Shown here in pieces: positions 1 to 10,166 of a stretch of DNA of 64,000 nt. The notes below the pieces were generated by a model that was not told where the DNA came from, searched no databases, and saw only the letters and a program-made list of their open reading frames with translations. How positions within the stretch are numbered: the first letter of the stretch is position 1; each line of letters begins with the position of its first letter. The DNA is from Geminocystis sp. NIES-3709 (lineage in GTDB: Bacteria; Cyanobacteriota; Cyanobacteriia; Cyanobacteriales; Cyanobacteriaceae), in NCBI RefSeq assembly GCF_001548115.1, contig NZ_AP014821.1, positions 3,785,262 through 3,849,261 on the forward strand, given 5' to 3'. A program made the translations under genes and the position numbers.

Positions 1-19
1 AATTTGCTCGCTTTATCTT

Positions 20-43
20 AAAATCATACCTTAATTCAGCAAC
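20..43 (-). repeat. Dispersed repeat end, GTTGCTGAAT type (copy 1)
   Basis: Read on the minus strand this is GTTGCTGAATTAAGGTATGA followed by TTTT. Closely related sequences lie at 8680-8732 and 13633-13657. It looks like the end of a small mobile or palindromic element. The remaining 1-159 leader shows nothing else I can name. Confidence 0.55.
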
Positions 44-159
44 GCCTAATTTCTCTCAAAAACTTTAATCTTCCTGATAGAGTTGATACAAAACCCCAAT
101 TCATGACCTTGATATGCTTAAAATAGTAAATTATTGTAACAAATATAAGCATAAATACT

Positions 160-2763
160 ATGACTTGGTTAGAAACATATCATCAACACGCAGAAGAAAG
201 AGCCAAATTGGGCATTCCCCCCTTACCCCTTAACGCCGAACAAACATCCCATCTGTGCGAAATGTTGCAGAATCCCTCTGAGGGATTAAAAGAAGAATTA
301 ATGATGTTACTCCGTGACAGAATCCCCCCCGGAGTCGATGAAGCATCCTACGTTAAAGCAGGATTTTTAACAGCAGTGGCAAAAGGTGAATTAACCTCTC
401 CTATAATCTCCCCTCAAGGTGCTGTCAGCCTTTTAGGTACAATGATGGGTGGTTACAACGTACAATCTCTCATCAGCTTATTAAAATCCAAAGATAGCAA
501 TGTTGCCCTCGAAGCCGCTAACGCATTAAGCAAAACCCTTTTAGTTTTTGATGCCTTTAACGATGTATTAGAATTATCGGATATTAACCCCTACGCTAAA
601 CAAGTAATTGACGCATGGGCAAATGGTGCATGGTTTATCAGTAAGCCCAAAGTACCTGAATCCATTACCGTGACGGTGTTTAAAGTGTCGGGAGAAACCA
701 ACACCGATGACTTATCTCCTGCCCCCCATGCCACCACTCGCCCGGATATTCCCCTACACGCCCTCGCAATGTTAGAGTCGAGAATGCCAGACGGGTTAGA
801 AACGATCGCCAAATTAAAAGAAAAAGGACACCCTGTGGCTTATGTCGGTGACGTAGTGGGAACAGGTTCTTCTCGTAAGTCTGCAATCAATTCCGTATTA
901 TGGCACATTGGTAATGAAATTCCTTTTGTACCCAATAAGAAGGGGGGCGGTTATGTATTAGGAGGCAAGATTGCACCTATCTTCTTCAACACTGCTGAAG
1001 ATTCTGGGGCGTTACCCATCGAGTGCGATGTCAACAAGCTCAACACTGGGGATGTCATCACCATTTACCCCTATGAGGGCAAAATCACCAACGAAAAGGG
1101 CGAAACCATTACCACCTTTACCCTCAAGCCTGAAACCATTTTAGACGAAGTGAGAGCAGGAGGACGTATTCCCTTATTAATTGGCAGGGCTTTAACCGAT
1201 AAAACCCGTCAAGCATTAGGATTAGAATCTAGTAACTTATTTGTAAGACCTATTGCTCCTGCTGATACTGGTAAAGGGTTTACTTTGGCTCAAAAAATGG
1301 TGGGTAAAGCCTGTGGTGTAGAAGGAATCAGCCCCAGCACTTCCTGCGAACCGATTATGACTACTGTTGGCTCTCAGGATACCACAGGACCAATGACTCG
1401 TGATGAATTAAAAGAATTGGCTTGTTTAGGTTTCAATGCTGACTTAACCTTACAAACCTTCTGTCATACCGCCGCCTATCCCAAACCCGTTGACATCAAA
1501 ACCCACAAAGAATTACCAGATTTCTTCTCAAACAGAGGAGGAGTTGCTTTACGTCCGGGGGATGGTATCATTCACTCGTGGTTAAACCGTATGTTATTGC
1601 CTGATACTGTCGGCACTGGGGGCGATTCCCATACCCGTTTTCCCCTTGGTATTTCTTTCCCCGCAGGTTCAGGTTTAGTGGCATTTGCGGCAGCTTTAGG
1701 AGCTATGCCTTTAGATATGCCTGAGTCGGTGTTAGTCAAATTCACGGGAGAATTGCAACCAGGTGTGACTTTACGAGACATCGTTAACGCTATCCCTTGG
1801 GTAGCAATGCAGGAAGGCAAATTAACCTATGGTAAGGGGGATAAAATTAACGTCTTTAATGGGCGTATCATGGAAATGGAAGGCTTACCCGACTTAAAAG
1901 TTGAACAGGCTTTCGAGTTAACCGACGCTACGGCAGAGCGTTCTTGTTCTGGTAGTACAATTAAACTCAGTGAGGAAACGGTAGCGGAATATTTGCGATC
2001 GAATGTTAGCTTAATGAAGAATATGATTGCACGGGGTTATCAAGATGCTCGTACTTTATTACGCCGTATTGCCAAGATGGAAGAATGGTTAGCGAATCCT
2101 TCTCTCATGTCTGCGGATGAAAATGCCGAATATGCAGATATTATCACCGTCAACTTGAGTGAAATTAAAGAGCCGATCGTCGCGGCTCCCAATGATCCTG
2201 ATAATGTTAAACTTATGAGCGAGTGTGCAGGTGATAAAGTTGACGAAGTGTTTATCGGTTCTTGTATGACAAATATCGGACATTATCGTGCGGCGGCGAA
2301 AATCCTTGAGGGTGCAGGTACTGTTAAAGGGCGTTTATGGGTATGTCCTCCGACTCGCATGGATGAATCACAGTTACGCAATGAAGGGGTTTACGATGTT
2401 TTTGTCGCTTCGGGTGCAAGAACTGAAATGCCGGGGTGTTCTCTGTGTATGGGGAATCAAGCGCGTGTGGAAGATAATGCAACTGTATTTTCTACTTCTA
2501 CCCGTAATTTTAATAACCGTATGGGTAAAGGTGCAAGAGTGTATCTCGGTAGTGCTGAGTTAGCCGCCGTTTGTGCTTTATTGGGCAAAATTCCCACTGT
2601 AGAGGAGTATATGTCGATCGTATCTGAAAAAATCGATCCTTTTAAGGGCGAATTATACCGTTACTTAAACTTCAATGAAATTGATAATTTTGAAGATGAA
2701 GGGCGAGTAATTGCTTTAGAAGATATGCCGAAAATCGAAGACATTTTAGGAATACCAGTATAA
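160..2763 (+). CDS. acnB: Bifunctional aconitate hydratase 2 / 2-methylisocitrate dehydratase
   Basis: Cytosolic TCA-cycle enzyme that isomerises citrate to isocitrate through a [4Fe-4S] cluster. At 867 residues it has the usual AcnB length and the AcnB domain order: an N-terminal HEAT-like helical domain (about 1-160), the swivel domain placed early (about 165-380, with the [17 protein letters not shown] segment), then the catalytic domains. Cluster ligands are visible as Cys in [11 protein letters not shown] (about residue 701) and the pair in [10 protein letters not shown] (about 760 and 763). It is transcribed alone. A hairpin follows the stop within 10 bases, and a degenerate copy of its 3' end lies at 3238-3329. 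The ATG start follows an AT-rich leader and matches the expected N terminus [15 protein letters not shown]. Assignment is very secure. Confidence 0.97.
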   Translation: MTWLETYHQHAEERAKLGIPPLPLNAEQTSHLCEMLQNPSEGLKEELMMLLRDRIPPGVDEASYVKAGFLTAVAKGELTSPIISPQGAVSLLGTMMGGYNVQSLISLLKSKDSNVALEAANALSKTLLVFDAFNDVLELSDINPYAKQVIDAWANGAWFISKPKVPESITVTVFKVSGETNTDDLSPAPHATTRPDIPLHALAMLESRMPDGLETIAKLKEKGHPVAYVGDVVGTGSSRKSAINSVLWHIGNEIPFVPNKKGGGYVLGGKIAPIFFNTAEDSGALPIECDVNKLNTGDVITIYPYEGKITNEKGETITTFTLKPETILDEVRAGGRIPLLIGRALTDKTRQALGLESSNLFVRPIAPADTGKGFTLAQKMVGKACGVEGISPSTSCEPIMTTVGSQDTTGPMTRDELKELACLGFNADLTLQTFCHTAAYPKPVDIKTHKELPDFFSNRGGVALRPGDGIIHSWLNRMLLPDTVGTGGDSHTRFPLGISFPAGSGLVAFAAALGAMPLDMPESVLVKFTGELQPGVTLRDIVNAIPWVAMQEGKLTYGKGDKINVFNGRIMEMEGLPDLKVEQAFELTDATAERSCSGSTIKLSEETVAEYLRSNVSLMKNMIARGYQDARTLLRRIAKMEEWLANPSLMSADENAEYADIITVNLSEIKEPIVAAPNDPDNVKLMSECAGDKVDEVFIGSCMTNIGHYRAAAKILEGAGTVKGRLWVCPPTRMDESQLRNEGVYDVFVASGARTEMPGCSLCMGNQARVEDNATVFSTSTRNFNNRMGKGARVYLGSAELAAVCALLGKIPTVEEYMSIVSEKIDPFKGELYRYLNFNEIDNFEDEGRVIALEDMPKIEDILGIPV

Positions 2764-2769
2764 TTGTAG

Positions 2770-2786
2770 GGTGGGCAATGCCCACC
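2770..2786. repeat. REP-like palindrome downstream of acnB
   Basis: GGTGGGCAATGCCCACC is a perfect 8-bp inverted repeat around one central base. It is followed by ATTATTTTT, so it can also act as an acnB terminator. Near-identical palindromes lie at 3801-3817, 58323-58339 and 59759-59773. Confidence 0.75.
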
Positions 2787-2799
2787 ATTATTTTTAGTT

Positions 2800-2988
2800 A
2801 TGGGAAAAAGTCACTTTAAAAAAGCAATTTTATCTTTACAAACTCGAATTAACGAACATCAAGAAAAAATTAGATTAGAATTAAAGAAAGATTATCCAGA
2901 TCAAGGATTAATGAAACATTAGCAAAAGGAAGTCAAAGCCTTTGAGAAGGGAATTGAACAAGCATTAAAAAGATTGGGGAAAAAATAA
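2800..2988 (+). pseudogene. Small charged protein gene interrupted by an in-frame TAG
   Basis: An ATG opens a 40-codon frame (MGKSHFKKAILSLQTRINEH and onward) ending in TAG at 2920-2922. The same frame continues without interruption for 21 further codons (QKEVKAFEKGIEQALKRLGK, then K) to TAA at 2986-2988. The two halves have the same lysine/glutamate-rich helical character, so this is best read as one 62-codon gene with a nonsense change. A tryptophan codon TGG turned into TAG is the simplest route. Its stop overlaps the next small gene in TAATG. Function is unknown. The compact two-gene layout resembles a toxin-antitoxin or small mobile cassette, but I recognise no domain. A sequencing error or stop readthrough cannot be excluded. 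Confidence 0.55.
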
Positions 2989-3232
2989 TGCAACTAACTG
3001 AAAAAAAAAACATATCAAAAGCTCAACCTTAAACCATTTAATTATTGAGTTAAAGGAAGAATGTCAAACAGTCATTTCTTTAATTAATCAACTAGAAATT
3101 TCAGAATTGAGCGATCGACAAAACGGTAAAATTTTATCAGAATTATTAGTATCTTCTATTTATTTAGATAGTCATTGTAATAAAAATTTTCAAGATTTAA
3201 TTTCCGATGAATTAGAAACTTTGCATGACTAA
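2988..3232 (+). pseudogene. Small helical protein gene with a frameshift at an A10 run
   Basis: The ATG overlaps the preceding stop (TAATG). The frame reads MQLTEKKN and stops after 14 codons. An open frame without its own start then runs from just after a run of ten adenines (3001-3010) to TAA at 3230-3232, reading HIKSSTLNHLIIELKEECQT and onward to DELETLHD. Adding one A to the run joins both parts into a single protein of about 81 residues beginning MQLTEKKKHIKSS. So this is either a one-base deletion in a homopolymer or a slippage site that lets some ribosomes or transcripts restore the frame. No recognised domain. Together with the neighbour at 2800-2988 it forms a damaged, overlapping gene pair. 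Confidence 0.55.
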
Positions 3233-3237
3233 TAATT

Positions 3238-3329
3238 GTCTCCGAGAAAATCGATCTTTCAAAGATGAATTATACTGTTATCTCAATTATCTCAATTTTG
3301 ACAAAATTGCAGATTTTGAGTGTTTTTGA
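3238..3329 (+). pseudogene. Degenerate duplicate of the acnB 3' end
   Basis: The sequence starts VSEKID, as acnB does at about 2620. After a small indel it reads DELYCYLN, then YLNFDKIADFE, which aligns with the acnB segment [18 protein letters not shown] (about 2650-2700). Identity at DNA level looks like about 70 percent over roughly 90 bases, with an indel and an early TGA at 3327-3329. It is a non-functional remnant of a second acnB C terminus, separated from the intact gene by the two broken small genes. This suggests that the small-gene cassette arrived with, or recombined through, a foreign or duplicated acnB end. Confidence 0.7.
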
Positions 3330-3426
3330 TGAGTTGTTTCAATAGACAATATGTCTAAATTTGAAACGCTTTTAGTTAAACGTTATAAGTGAGATGGGTC
3401 TTTGATGGATTCACCTTTGTTTAAGT

Positions 3427-3458
3427 TATCTATAGCGTTTATCTAAATAGTAAGGTAC
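3427..3458 (+). repeat. Short dispersed repeat TATCTATAGC...GGTAC (copy A)
   Basis: A 32-base unit beginning TATCTATAGCGTTT and ending GGTAC. Related copies are at 22370-22400 (interrupted by the IS630 element) and 23696-23726 (inverted). A half copy is near 62692. The rest of 3330-3460 holds no recognisable gene. Confidence 0.5.
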
Positions 3459-3460
3459 AC

Positions 3461-3772
3461 CTATTTCTTAATAGCAATGGGTTTGACTCTGCTCTGGAGT
3501 ACCTCATAAATATAAGAATTGCTATATTTAATTTCAACAACAGCGAAATTGCCATTGCCATCGGTAAAAATTAAATCTCCTAAACCAGAATCTGATCTTC
3601 CAGATTCTACTTCCCATTCATCTTCAACGACAAAAGGATATTTAGGCAGTAATTGGTCACTATTTAGTAATAATTTTTGTTTTAATAAAAATTCATCATT
3701 TTTATCCCAATTACGATTTTTTATGTAAGTACGAATTACTTGATCTCTGTATTTAATTTCATTTATGTTCAT
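3461..3772 (-). CDS. PD-(D/E)XK-type nuclease-like protein, probably truncated
   Basis: 103 residues. The central part carries the pattern SGLGDLIFTDGNGNFAVVEI followed by K: an Asp in GDLIF and a Glu-X-Lys triad (EIK) on the next strand, as in PD-(D/E)XK endonuclease folds. An upstream acidic stretch (VEDEWEVESGRSDSG) fits the fold. The protein ends soon after the EIK strand, where family members usually continue with a basic helix, so the C-terminal part seems lost. It lies convergent with the damaged gene pair and beside the acnB remnant, in a small decayed island between acnB and gltB. Activity is doubtful. Restriction, repair and toxin-like roles all remain possible. Confidence 0.5.
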   Translation of the reverse strand: MNINEIKYRDQVIRTYIKNRNWDKNDEFLLKQKLLLNSDQLLPKYPFVVEDEWEVESGRSDSGLGDLIFTDGNGNFAVVEIKYSNSYIYEVLQSRVKPIAIKK

Positions 3773-3800
3773 ATAATATTAATTAAAATCATATCAAAAA

Positions 3801-3817
3801 GGTGGGCATTGCCCACC
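3801..3817. repeat. REP-like palindrome between the nuclease-like gene and gltB
   Basis: GGTGGGCATTGCCCACC is the same palindrome as at 2770-2786 with one central base changed. It lies 50 bases beyond the gltB stop and may end gltB transcription. Confidence 0.7.
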
Positions 3818-3830
3818 CTACTTTGTTTAA

Positions 3831-3860
3831 CTCTTTGCGACTTTGCGTCTTTGCGTGAGA
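3831..3860. repeat. CTTTGCGTCTTTGCG short repeat
   Basis: Two to three near-tandem units of CTTTGCG(T/A) lie just after the gltB stop codon. The same motif appears at 21357-21386, where it extends the helicase reading frame artificially. Shorter variants are near 59790 and 61144. Confidence 0.5.
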
Positions 3861-3866
3861 AAAACC

Positions 3867-6800
3867 TTAACTTCCTCCGACTCTGGCAACATCTTGGGCG
3901 TTGGCTTCAAAGGCTGCGTTTAAGGCTTCATCCCCTGTTAAACCAGAGTCGATCGCACTTTTTAGCGCCTGTAAAACTCGTTTATAATCTCTTGGCATTA
4001 CCTTAACAAATTTACCAATATTTTCTTCCCAATTAGTAAGAATTTTTTGGGCTTTTTTACTATTAGTAAATTCGGAATGTTTAGTTATTAATTGTTTCAA
4101 TTCGGCAATTTCTGAGGCATCGTCAAGGGTTTCTAAACCTACCATTTCCGTATTGCAATGGGAAGCAAAATCGCCCTTTTCATCGAGGATATAGGCAACT
4201 CCTCCACTCATACCAGCGGCAAAGTTACGCCCTGTTGAGCCAAGAATTACAACTCGTCCTCCTGTCATATATTCGCAACCATGATCGCCTACTCCCTCAA
4301 CGATCGCCGTTACACCAGAGTTACGGACACAGAAACGCTCACCTGCAATACCTGAAATATAGGCTTCGCCACTGGTTGCACCGTAAAGGGCTACGTTACC
4401 CACGATGATATTATCTTCGGCAGGGAAGGTAGATTTTTTGTCAGGATAGACGATGATTTTACCACCGCTTAAGCCTTTACCGATATAGTCGTTAGCATCT
4501 CCTTCTAATTCGAGGGTGACTCCTTTGGGAACAAATGCCCCTAAACTTTGCCCTGCACTACCGATAAAATGCAAATGCACGGTATCTTCGGGTAAGCCTT
4601 CCCAATGTTTTTTAGTAATCTCGTTACCTAAAATTGTACCAACCACACGGTTAATGTTTTTAATGGGTAAAGTCGCTTTAACTTTGTCTCCATTTTCGAT
4701 CGCACCTTTACATAAATCCAGTAAAGTGGTTATATCGAGGGATTGATCTAAACCATGATCTTGTTTAATGGTACAATAACGCCCAACACTAGGATCAACT
4801 TCAGGCTGATAAAGGATCGGAGATATATCAATACCTTTAGCTTTCCAATGATCGATCGCACCTTTAGGTTCTAATACATCAGTACGCCCTATCATCTCAT
4901 CCACTGTGCGGAAGCCTAATTCTGCCATAATTTCCCGCATTTCTTCAGCGATAAACTTCATGAAATTGACGGTATAAGCAGGATCACCTGTAAATTTAGC
5001 ACGAAGATCAGGATTTTGGGTAGCCACACCCACAGGGCAGGTATTGAGATGACACACACGCATCATGATACAGCCTAACGTGACGAGGGGTGCAGTGGCA
5101 AAACCAAATTCTTCAGCACCAAGTAAGGCGGCTACTACCACATCTCGCCCTGTTTTCATTTGTCCATCGGTTTCTACCACGATGCGACTGCGAAGGTTAT
5201 TTAATAAAAGGGTTTGGTGAGTTTCTGCTAATCCTAATTCCCACGGTAGTCCTGCGTGTTTAATAGATGTGCGAGGAGAAGCCCCCGTGCCTCCGTCATA
5301 TCCAGAGATTAAGACTACATCGGCTTTTGCCTTAGCAACTCCAGATGCGATCGTACCTACTCCCACTTCAGACACTAATTTGACATTAATTCTTGCGTCA
5401 CGGTTAGCGTTTTTCAAGTCATGGATTAACTCCGCTAAATCCTCAATGGAGTAAATGTCATGGTGAGGAGGAGGAGAAATTAAACCGACACCGGGGGTAG
5501 AATAACGCACTTTGGCAATCCAAGGATAAACTTTTTTGCCAGGTAATTGTCCACCTTCACCCGGTTTCGCACCCTGTGCCATTTTTATCTGTATCTCTTT
5601 GGCTTGGGAGAGGTATAAGCTATTAACACCAAAACGTCCACTAGCTACCTGTTTGATGGCACTATTTTTCGAGTCTCCTTCTTCATTAGTCCAAGTATAG
5701 CGCTCTGGGTCTTCTCCTCCTTCCCCTGTGTTGGATTTACCGCCGATACGATTCATGGCAATAGCTAAAGATTCGTGAGCTTCTTTGGAAATCGAACCGT
5801 AACTCATCGCCCCCGTTTTAAAGCGCTTCATGATGTTTTCGATCGGCTCAACTTCTTCAAGAGGAATAGACTCCCGTTGTTTAAACTCCAATAAGTCACG
5901 AAGACGGAAATAGTGCTTACCATGATCATTTATCATTTGAGAATACTTCTTAAAGAGTTGATAATCTCCCAGTTGCACTGCTTGTTGTAAGGTGTGGATA
6001 GTTTGGGGATTGAAAAGGTGAGATTCACCATCTTTGCGCCATTGATACTCACCACCAACGTCTAAGGTATGCCCGTTAACTTGTCTTTCAGGGAAAGCGT
6101 GGCTATGACGCATAATTGTTTCCTGGGCGATGACTTTTAAATCAACACCTTGTAAACGAGAAGCGGTACGAGTAAAGTATTTGTCAATGATACTCTGATT
6201 TAAGCCGACAGCCTCGAAAATTTGTGCGCCTCGATAACTTTGGATGGTGGAAATACCAATCTTGGCGGCAATTTTGATCACCCCTTTGGTAACGGATTTG
6301 ATGTAGTTATAAACAGCCGTATCATAATCAACCCCTGTCAATGATTTATCTTCAATCATGTGGTTAAGGGTTTCATAGGCGAGGTAGGGATTGATTGCAC
6401 CGCAACCATAGCCTAACAACAAGGCAAAATGATGTACTTCTTTTGGCTCTGCTGATTCTAAAATTAAGCCTACAAGGGTTCGTGTGCCGTTACGGATGAG
6501 ATGATGATGTAATCCTGCTACTGCTAATAATGCTGGTATGGGTGCGTTGTTAAAGTCCACCCCTCGATCGCTTAAAATCAAGTGGGTGCATCCCTCTTTA
6601 ATTGCTTTATCTACTTGATTGAAAATCGCTTCTAAGGCATCTTCTAAGCCTTTTACTCCATCTTTGGGGTTAAATAGAATTGAAACGGTATGAGCTTTAA
6701 AACCATCACTGTTTAAATTTTTCAGTTTCACCAATTCTTCATTAGTGATGACAGGAGTTTTGAGGGCGATAAGATGGCAACTTTCGGGCTGAGGATTCAG

Positions 6801-8471
6801 TAAATTTCCTTCTCTACCGATGGTAGTTTCGGCGGAGGTAATGATTGCTTCTCTAATAGAGTCGATCGGCGGATTGGTTACTTGGGCGAAAAGTTGTTTA
6901 AAATAGTCGTATAGAAGTTTGGGCTTATCGCTTAACACAGCTAAAGGCGTATCAACACCCATTGCACCTACTGACTCCACACCAGTTTGCGCCATAGGTA
7001 CAAGTAACATCCGCAAGTCTTCAAAGGTATAACCGAAGGCTTGTTGTAAGGGAATTAAATCATCATTACCGCCCTCGCCTAGTGGGAGAGGGGTAGGGGT
7101 TGAGGGTGAGGGCAATTTATCTAAGGTGTATAAATGTTCATCTAGCCATTTTTGGTAAGGCTTTTGGGTGATGATAGGTTGTTTCACTTCCTCATCGGCA
7201 ACGATGCGCCCTGCCTCCATATCCACTAAAAACATTTGTCCGGGTTGTAGCCTTCCTTTCGATTCTACTCTTTCTGGCTCAATGGGCAATACTCCGGCTT
7301 CTGATGCCATGATGACTAATCCATCTTTGGTGACGATGTAGCGTGATGGACGTAAACCGTTACGATCGAGTATAGCGCCAATTTGCTTACCATCGGTAAA
7401 TGCGATCGAAGCAGGGCCATCCCAAGGCTCAATTAAACAAGAGTGATATTGATAGAATGCTTTTTTCTGCGCACTCATAGACTCATGCCCACTCCAAGGC
7501 TCAGGAATCATCATCATTACCGCATGGGGTAACGAGCGCCCACTTAATACCAACATTTCTAAGGCATTATCAAAGATAAGAGAATCACTACCTTCCATGT
7601 TGATAATGGGTTGGATTTTTGCCATATCTTCCCCAAATAACTCCGATTCAAATAAGGCTTGACGAGCGTGCATCCAATTAGTATTACCCCTTAGAGTATT
7701 AATTTCGCCGTTATGGGTGATGTAGCGGTAAGGGTGCGCTCTTTCCCAACTTGGAAATGTGTTTGTACTAAAACGAGAGTGGACTAAAGCTAAAGCGGTT
7801 TGCAACTCAGGGTTATTCAAATCGAGGTAATATTTGCCTACTTGCTCAGGGCGCAACATTCCTTTATAAACAATAGTACGGCTAGAAATGGTGGCTGGAT
7901 ACCAATAAAGATCAATATTACTTGCTTTTATGACTGCGTGCGATCGTTTTCTGATGACAAACAATTTGCGTTCAAAAGCTAGACTATCATTAAGATTAGG
8001 ATTTTTAGCGATGAAAACCTGTTGTACATAAGGCTCACAAATTAACGCACTTTTGCCTAAATCTGAGTTATCTGTAGGCACATCACGCCAACCTAAGACT
8101 TTTTGCCCTTCTTCAGCGACAACTTGCTCAAATAACGCTCTCGCTTTTAATCTCACCTCTTCTTTAGGGGAAGTAAAAATCATACCCACTGCATAGTTAC
8201 CCACTTCAGGCAAAGCAAAACCTAATTTCTCGGCTTCTTTGCTCATAAATTCATGGGGTAACTGCATTAAAATCCCCGCACCATCGCCCGTGTTAGGCTC
8301 TGCACCACAGCCCCCCCGATGATCTAAATTGATTAAAATAGTTAAGGCTTGTTGTACTGTATCATGGGATTTCTTCCCGTATTTATGCACCACGAAACCC
8401 ACACCACAGGCATCGTGTTCATTTTGTGGATCATATAATCCCTGTTTTTCTGGTATTAAACTATAAGTCAT
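3867..8471 (-). CDS. gltB: Glutamate synthase large subunit, NADH-type GltB
   Basis: Makes two glutamates from 2-oxoglutarate and glutamine and closes the GS-GOGAT cycle of nitrogen assimilation. 1534 residues. A 21-residue propeptide precedes the amidotransferase nucleophile Cys22 ([10 protein letters not shown]). The class II glutaminase (about 22-430), central domain, FMN-binding synthase domain ([27 protein letters not shown]) and C-terminal beta-helix domain follow. The 3Fe-4S cysteines are in [16 protein letters not shown]. The sequence fits NAD(P)H-GltB: it reads [15 protein letters not shown] and lacks the extra loop expected before [12 protein letters not shown] in ferredoxin-type GltS/GlsF. 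No gltD lies in the window, so the small subunit must be encoded elsewhere. A repeat-derived insertion near residue 460 ([15 protein letters not shown]) is an oddity. It is a single gene with about 280 bases of upstream region. Confidence 0.9.
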   Translation of the reverse strand: MTYSLIPEKQGLYDPQNEHDACGVGFVVHKYGKKSHDTVQQALTILINLDHRGGCGAEPNTGDGAGILMQLPHEFMSKEAEKLGFALPEVGNYAVGMIFTSPKEEVRLKARALFEQVVAEEGQKVLGWRDVPTDNSDLGKSALICEPYVQQVFIAKNPNLNDSLAFERKLFVIRKRSHAVIKASNIDLYWYPATISSRTIVYKGMLRPEQVGKYYLDLNNPELQTALALVHSRFSTNTFPSWERAHPYRYITHNGEINTLRGNTNWMHARQALFESELFGEDMAKIQPIINMEGSDSLIFDNALEMLVLSGRSLPHAVMMMIPEPWSGHESMSAQKKAFYQYHSCLIEPWDGPASIAFTDGKQIGAILDRNGLRPSRYIVTKDGLVIMASEAGVLPIEPERVESKGRLQPGQMFLVDMEAGRIVADEEVKQPIITQKPYQKWLDEHLYTLDKLPSPSTPTPLPLGEGGNDDLIPLQQAFGYTFEDLRMLLVPMAQTGVESVGAMGVDTPLAVLSDKPKLLYDYFKQLFAQVTNPPIDSIREAIITSAETTIGREGNLLNPQPESCHLIALKTPVITNEELVKLKNLNSDGFKAHTVSILFNPKDGVKGLEDALEAIFNQVDKAIKEGCTHLILSDRGVDFNNAPIPALLAVAGLHHHLIRNGTRTLVGLILESAEPKEVHHFALLLGYGCGAINPYLAYETLNHMIEDKSLTGVDYDTAVYNYIKSVTKGVIKIAAKIGISTIQSYRGAQIFEAVGLNQSIIDKYFTRTASRLQGVDLKVIAQETIMRHSHAFPERQVNGHTLDVGGEYQWRKDGESHLFNPQTIHTLQQAVQLGDYQLFKKYSQMINDHGKHYFRLRDLLEFKQRESIPLEEVEPIENIMKRFKTGAMSYGSISKEAHESLAIAMNRIGGKSNTGEGGEDPERYTWTNEEGDSKNSAIKQVASGRFGVNSLYLSQAKEIQIKMAQGAKPGEGGQLPGKKVYPWIAKVRYSTPGVGLISPPPHHDIYSIEDLAELIHDLKNANRDARINVKLVSEVGVGTIASGVAKAKADVVLISGYDGGTGASPRTSIKHAGLPWELGLAETHQTLLLNNLRSRIVVETDGQMKTGRDVVVAALLGAEEFGFATAPLVTLGCIMMRVCHLNTCPVGVATQNPDLRAKFTGDPAYTVNFMKFIAEEMREIMAELGFRTVDEMIGRTDVLEPKGAIDHWKAKGIDISPILYQPEVDPSVGRYCTIKQDHGLDQSLDITTLLDLCKGAIENGDKVKATLPIKNINRVVGTILGNEITKKHWEGLPEDTVHLHFIGSAGQSLGAFVPKGVTLELEGDANDYIGKGLSGGKIIVYPDKKSTFPAEDNIIVGNVALYGATSGEAYISGIAGERFCVRNSGVTAIVEGVGDHGCEYMTGGRVVILGSTGRNFAAGMSGGVAYILDEKGDFASHCNTEMVGLETLDDASEIAELKQLITKHSEFTNSKKAQKILTNWEENIGKFVKVMPRDYKRVLQALKSAIDSGLTGDEALNAAFEANAQDVARVGGS
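7071..7113. repeat. Repeat-derived in-frame insert inside gltB
   Basis: The G-rich stretch of about 42 bases encodes [15 protein letters not shown] on the gltB strand. This proline/glycine string is not expected in the enzyme and looks like a translated intergenic repeat. A comparable insert sits in mfd near 18612-18667. Both keep the reading frame. Confidence 0.5.
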
Positions 8472-8679
8472 GATTGCTTCCTAAAATTTGGTGTTACTGC
8501 TGAAATATAAAGAAAATTTTAAGTCTAGCTCTTTATTTCTTTTTACTCGTTTATCTACACATTATAGGAAGATTTCTCGATCGAACTGTTTTTTTTGTCA
8601 GAAAGTTAATATAAGGTTAAGTTTTTTTAAGTTTGTGGGAAGTTAGGAGATGTCACCAATTAGAACTTAAAATAAGGTT

Positions 8680-8732
8680 GTTGCTGAATAATCACTTTAT
8701 GTATAAATCAAATCATATTTTAATTCAGTAAT
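8680..8732. repeat. Palindromic GTTGCTGAAT element upstream of gltB (copy 2)
   Basis: A 53-base element with inverted ends: GTTGCTGAAT on the left and ATTCAGTAAT on the right, around an AT-rich centre. The right end read in reverse (TTACTGAATTAAAATATGA) matches the copies at 20-43 and 13633-13657. The rest of 8472-8749 is the gltB upstream region, and I could pick no certain promoter in it. Confidence 0.55.
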
Positions 8733-8749
8733 ATAGTATTTTTATCAAT

Positions 8750-10087
8750 TTAATTATTACCTAATCTTTTACGCCATTCTTCATCTATTTTATTTCTTTG
8801 TTCTAGTTGTTGATCTAATAAATCTTTTTCTGTAGAATAAGCGAGATTTTCTTCACTAATAATTGTCTGATTAGCAAATTGTTGTGCATAATTAATTTTT
8901 AACTCTAATTCTTTGCTAGATTTAAGTAAATTCGCTTTTTCTTCCCGTTGATAGTTTCTCTGATTAACTTTATTATTACGATTTTTTAGCCAAAAATAAC
9001 GTATTAAGGGAATAGTTAAATAACTAATACCGTAAGTTAATAATAGAGGATAAAGAAAGTCAACAAATAAAATTAAACCTCCTATTTCTTGGGCTACTTC
9101 TGGAGTTAATAATGAGCCTAATACTAGAGCTAATACTATATTAATTATACCTAAACCGATCGCTAATATTTTTTGACTACTATTGGCTTGACTAAATTGC
9201 CAAAGATTTTCTTTTAGATAAGGAGAAACGGATACTTTTCCTCTTACTTCTGCCTTAACTTGCAACTCAGGAAAATAATAAATGATTTCACCCTTTTCTG
9301 ACACTTCTGGATAACCATTAAAACGAATTAAAGCTGGTAAAATATAACCTTCATCTCTTTCATTATAAATATTAATATTATCTAAATAAGGTGCTAATTG
9401 TTCTGCTATGATTGCACCATTATTATTTTGGATTACTGTGGCTATTTCTCGCCAACGTTTTTCTTCTAAATTAGGATTAGGATTACCGTCACCAAATAGA
9501 AAAGAATAAATTGATTCTAAAAAATTAAGCTCATTTTCTTTAGAATTACTCAATTGTCTTTGATAACGTCTTTGTTGGTAATTAGGGGTAAATATCCAGA
9601 AAATATCAGGAGAAAACCAAAACCGTGGAAAAAACAAAAATCCTCCTCCATTTCTGGAACTTGAGTTATTATCATCATCATTTTTGCTATTAACAGCTAT
9701 TACTATCACCACAATAGCAATAAGCATTAATAAAATAGAAGAAACTAATAAAATTCCGAAGGATATTCTAATTAAATAAAAGATAATTTTCCATGCTTTT
9801 TCTAACCATTTCTGCCAACGTAATTGCCAATATTTATTTCTTAAAATACTACGAAAATTAGAGGGAAATAAATAAGCGATATCTCCTGTTTCTGCAACTT
9901 GTAAATTACCGTTGGTATCTGATGCTAGATTTAATAATTCTTGTTGCACAACTTTAACATCTAATCCTGATTTAGTGGCAACATCTCCGATCGTAACTCG
10001 ATAGTTTAATTCTTCGATCGACTGCATAATAGCAGAATTTGGACTATTCATACTTAAATAATTAGGAATTATAATTTTTATGATCAA
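8750..10087 (-). CDS. Conserved cyanobacterial/plastid-type membrane protein
   Basis: 445 residues. An N-terminal winged-helix-like region (NYRVTIGDVATKSGLDVKVV to about residue 85) resembles small DNA/protein-binding folds. Then come a strong membrane segment (about 105-135, GILLVSSILLMLIAIVVIVI), an Asn/Ser-rich linker with aromatic repeats, a second soluble block, and two hydrophobic segments (about 315-365). A charged coiled-coil tail follows. The N-terminal arrangement recalls a family shared by cyanobacteria and plant chloroplasts (Synechocystis Slr1699 / Arabidopsis At5g03900 type, loosely annotated for iron-sulfur biogenesis). That link is from memory and the function is unproven. The start is uncertain: internal Met at residues 13 and 21 would remove only the leader MIIKIIIPNYLS. 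It is divergent from the secreted protein gene at 10167. Confidence 0.6.
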   Translation of the reverse strand: MIIKIIIPNYLSMNSPNSAIMQSIEELNYRVTIGDVATKSGLDVKVVQQELLNLASDTNGNLQVAETGDIAYLFPSNFRSILRNKYWQLRWQKWLEKAWKIIFYLIRISFGILLVSSILLMLIAIVVIVIAVNSKNDDDNNSSSRNGGGFLFFPRFWFSPDIFWIFTPNYQQRRYQRQLSNSKENELNFLESIYSFLFGDGNPNPNLEEKRWREIATVIQNNNGAIIAEQLAPYLDNINIYNERDEGYILPALIRFNGYPEVSEKGEIIYYFPELQVKAEVRGKVSVSPYLKENLWQFSQANSSQKILAIGLGIINIVLALVLGSLLTPEVAQEIGGLILFVDFLYPLLLTYGISYLTIPLIRYFWLKNRNNKVNQRNYQREEKANLLKSSKELELKINYAQQFANQTIISEENLAYSTEKDLLDQQLEQRNKIDEEWRKRLGNN

Positions 10088-10166
10088 CTATCAATTATCC
10101 TAGAACTTTTTTTGAAAATTTACGTCTAGTCAAGTAGATTTAAAATTATCTGATTAACTATAATAA

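Noticed and set aside
3867-8471. Ferredoxin-dependent glutamate synthase (GlsF/GltS)
   Set aside because: The synthase domain follows the NAD(P)H-GltB pattern ([13 protein letters not shown]) and the extra loop expected before [12 protein letters not shown] in the ferredoxin type is absent.
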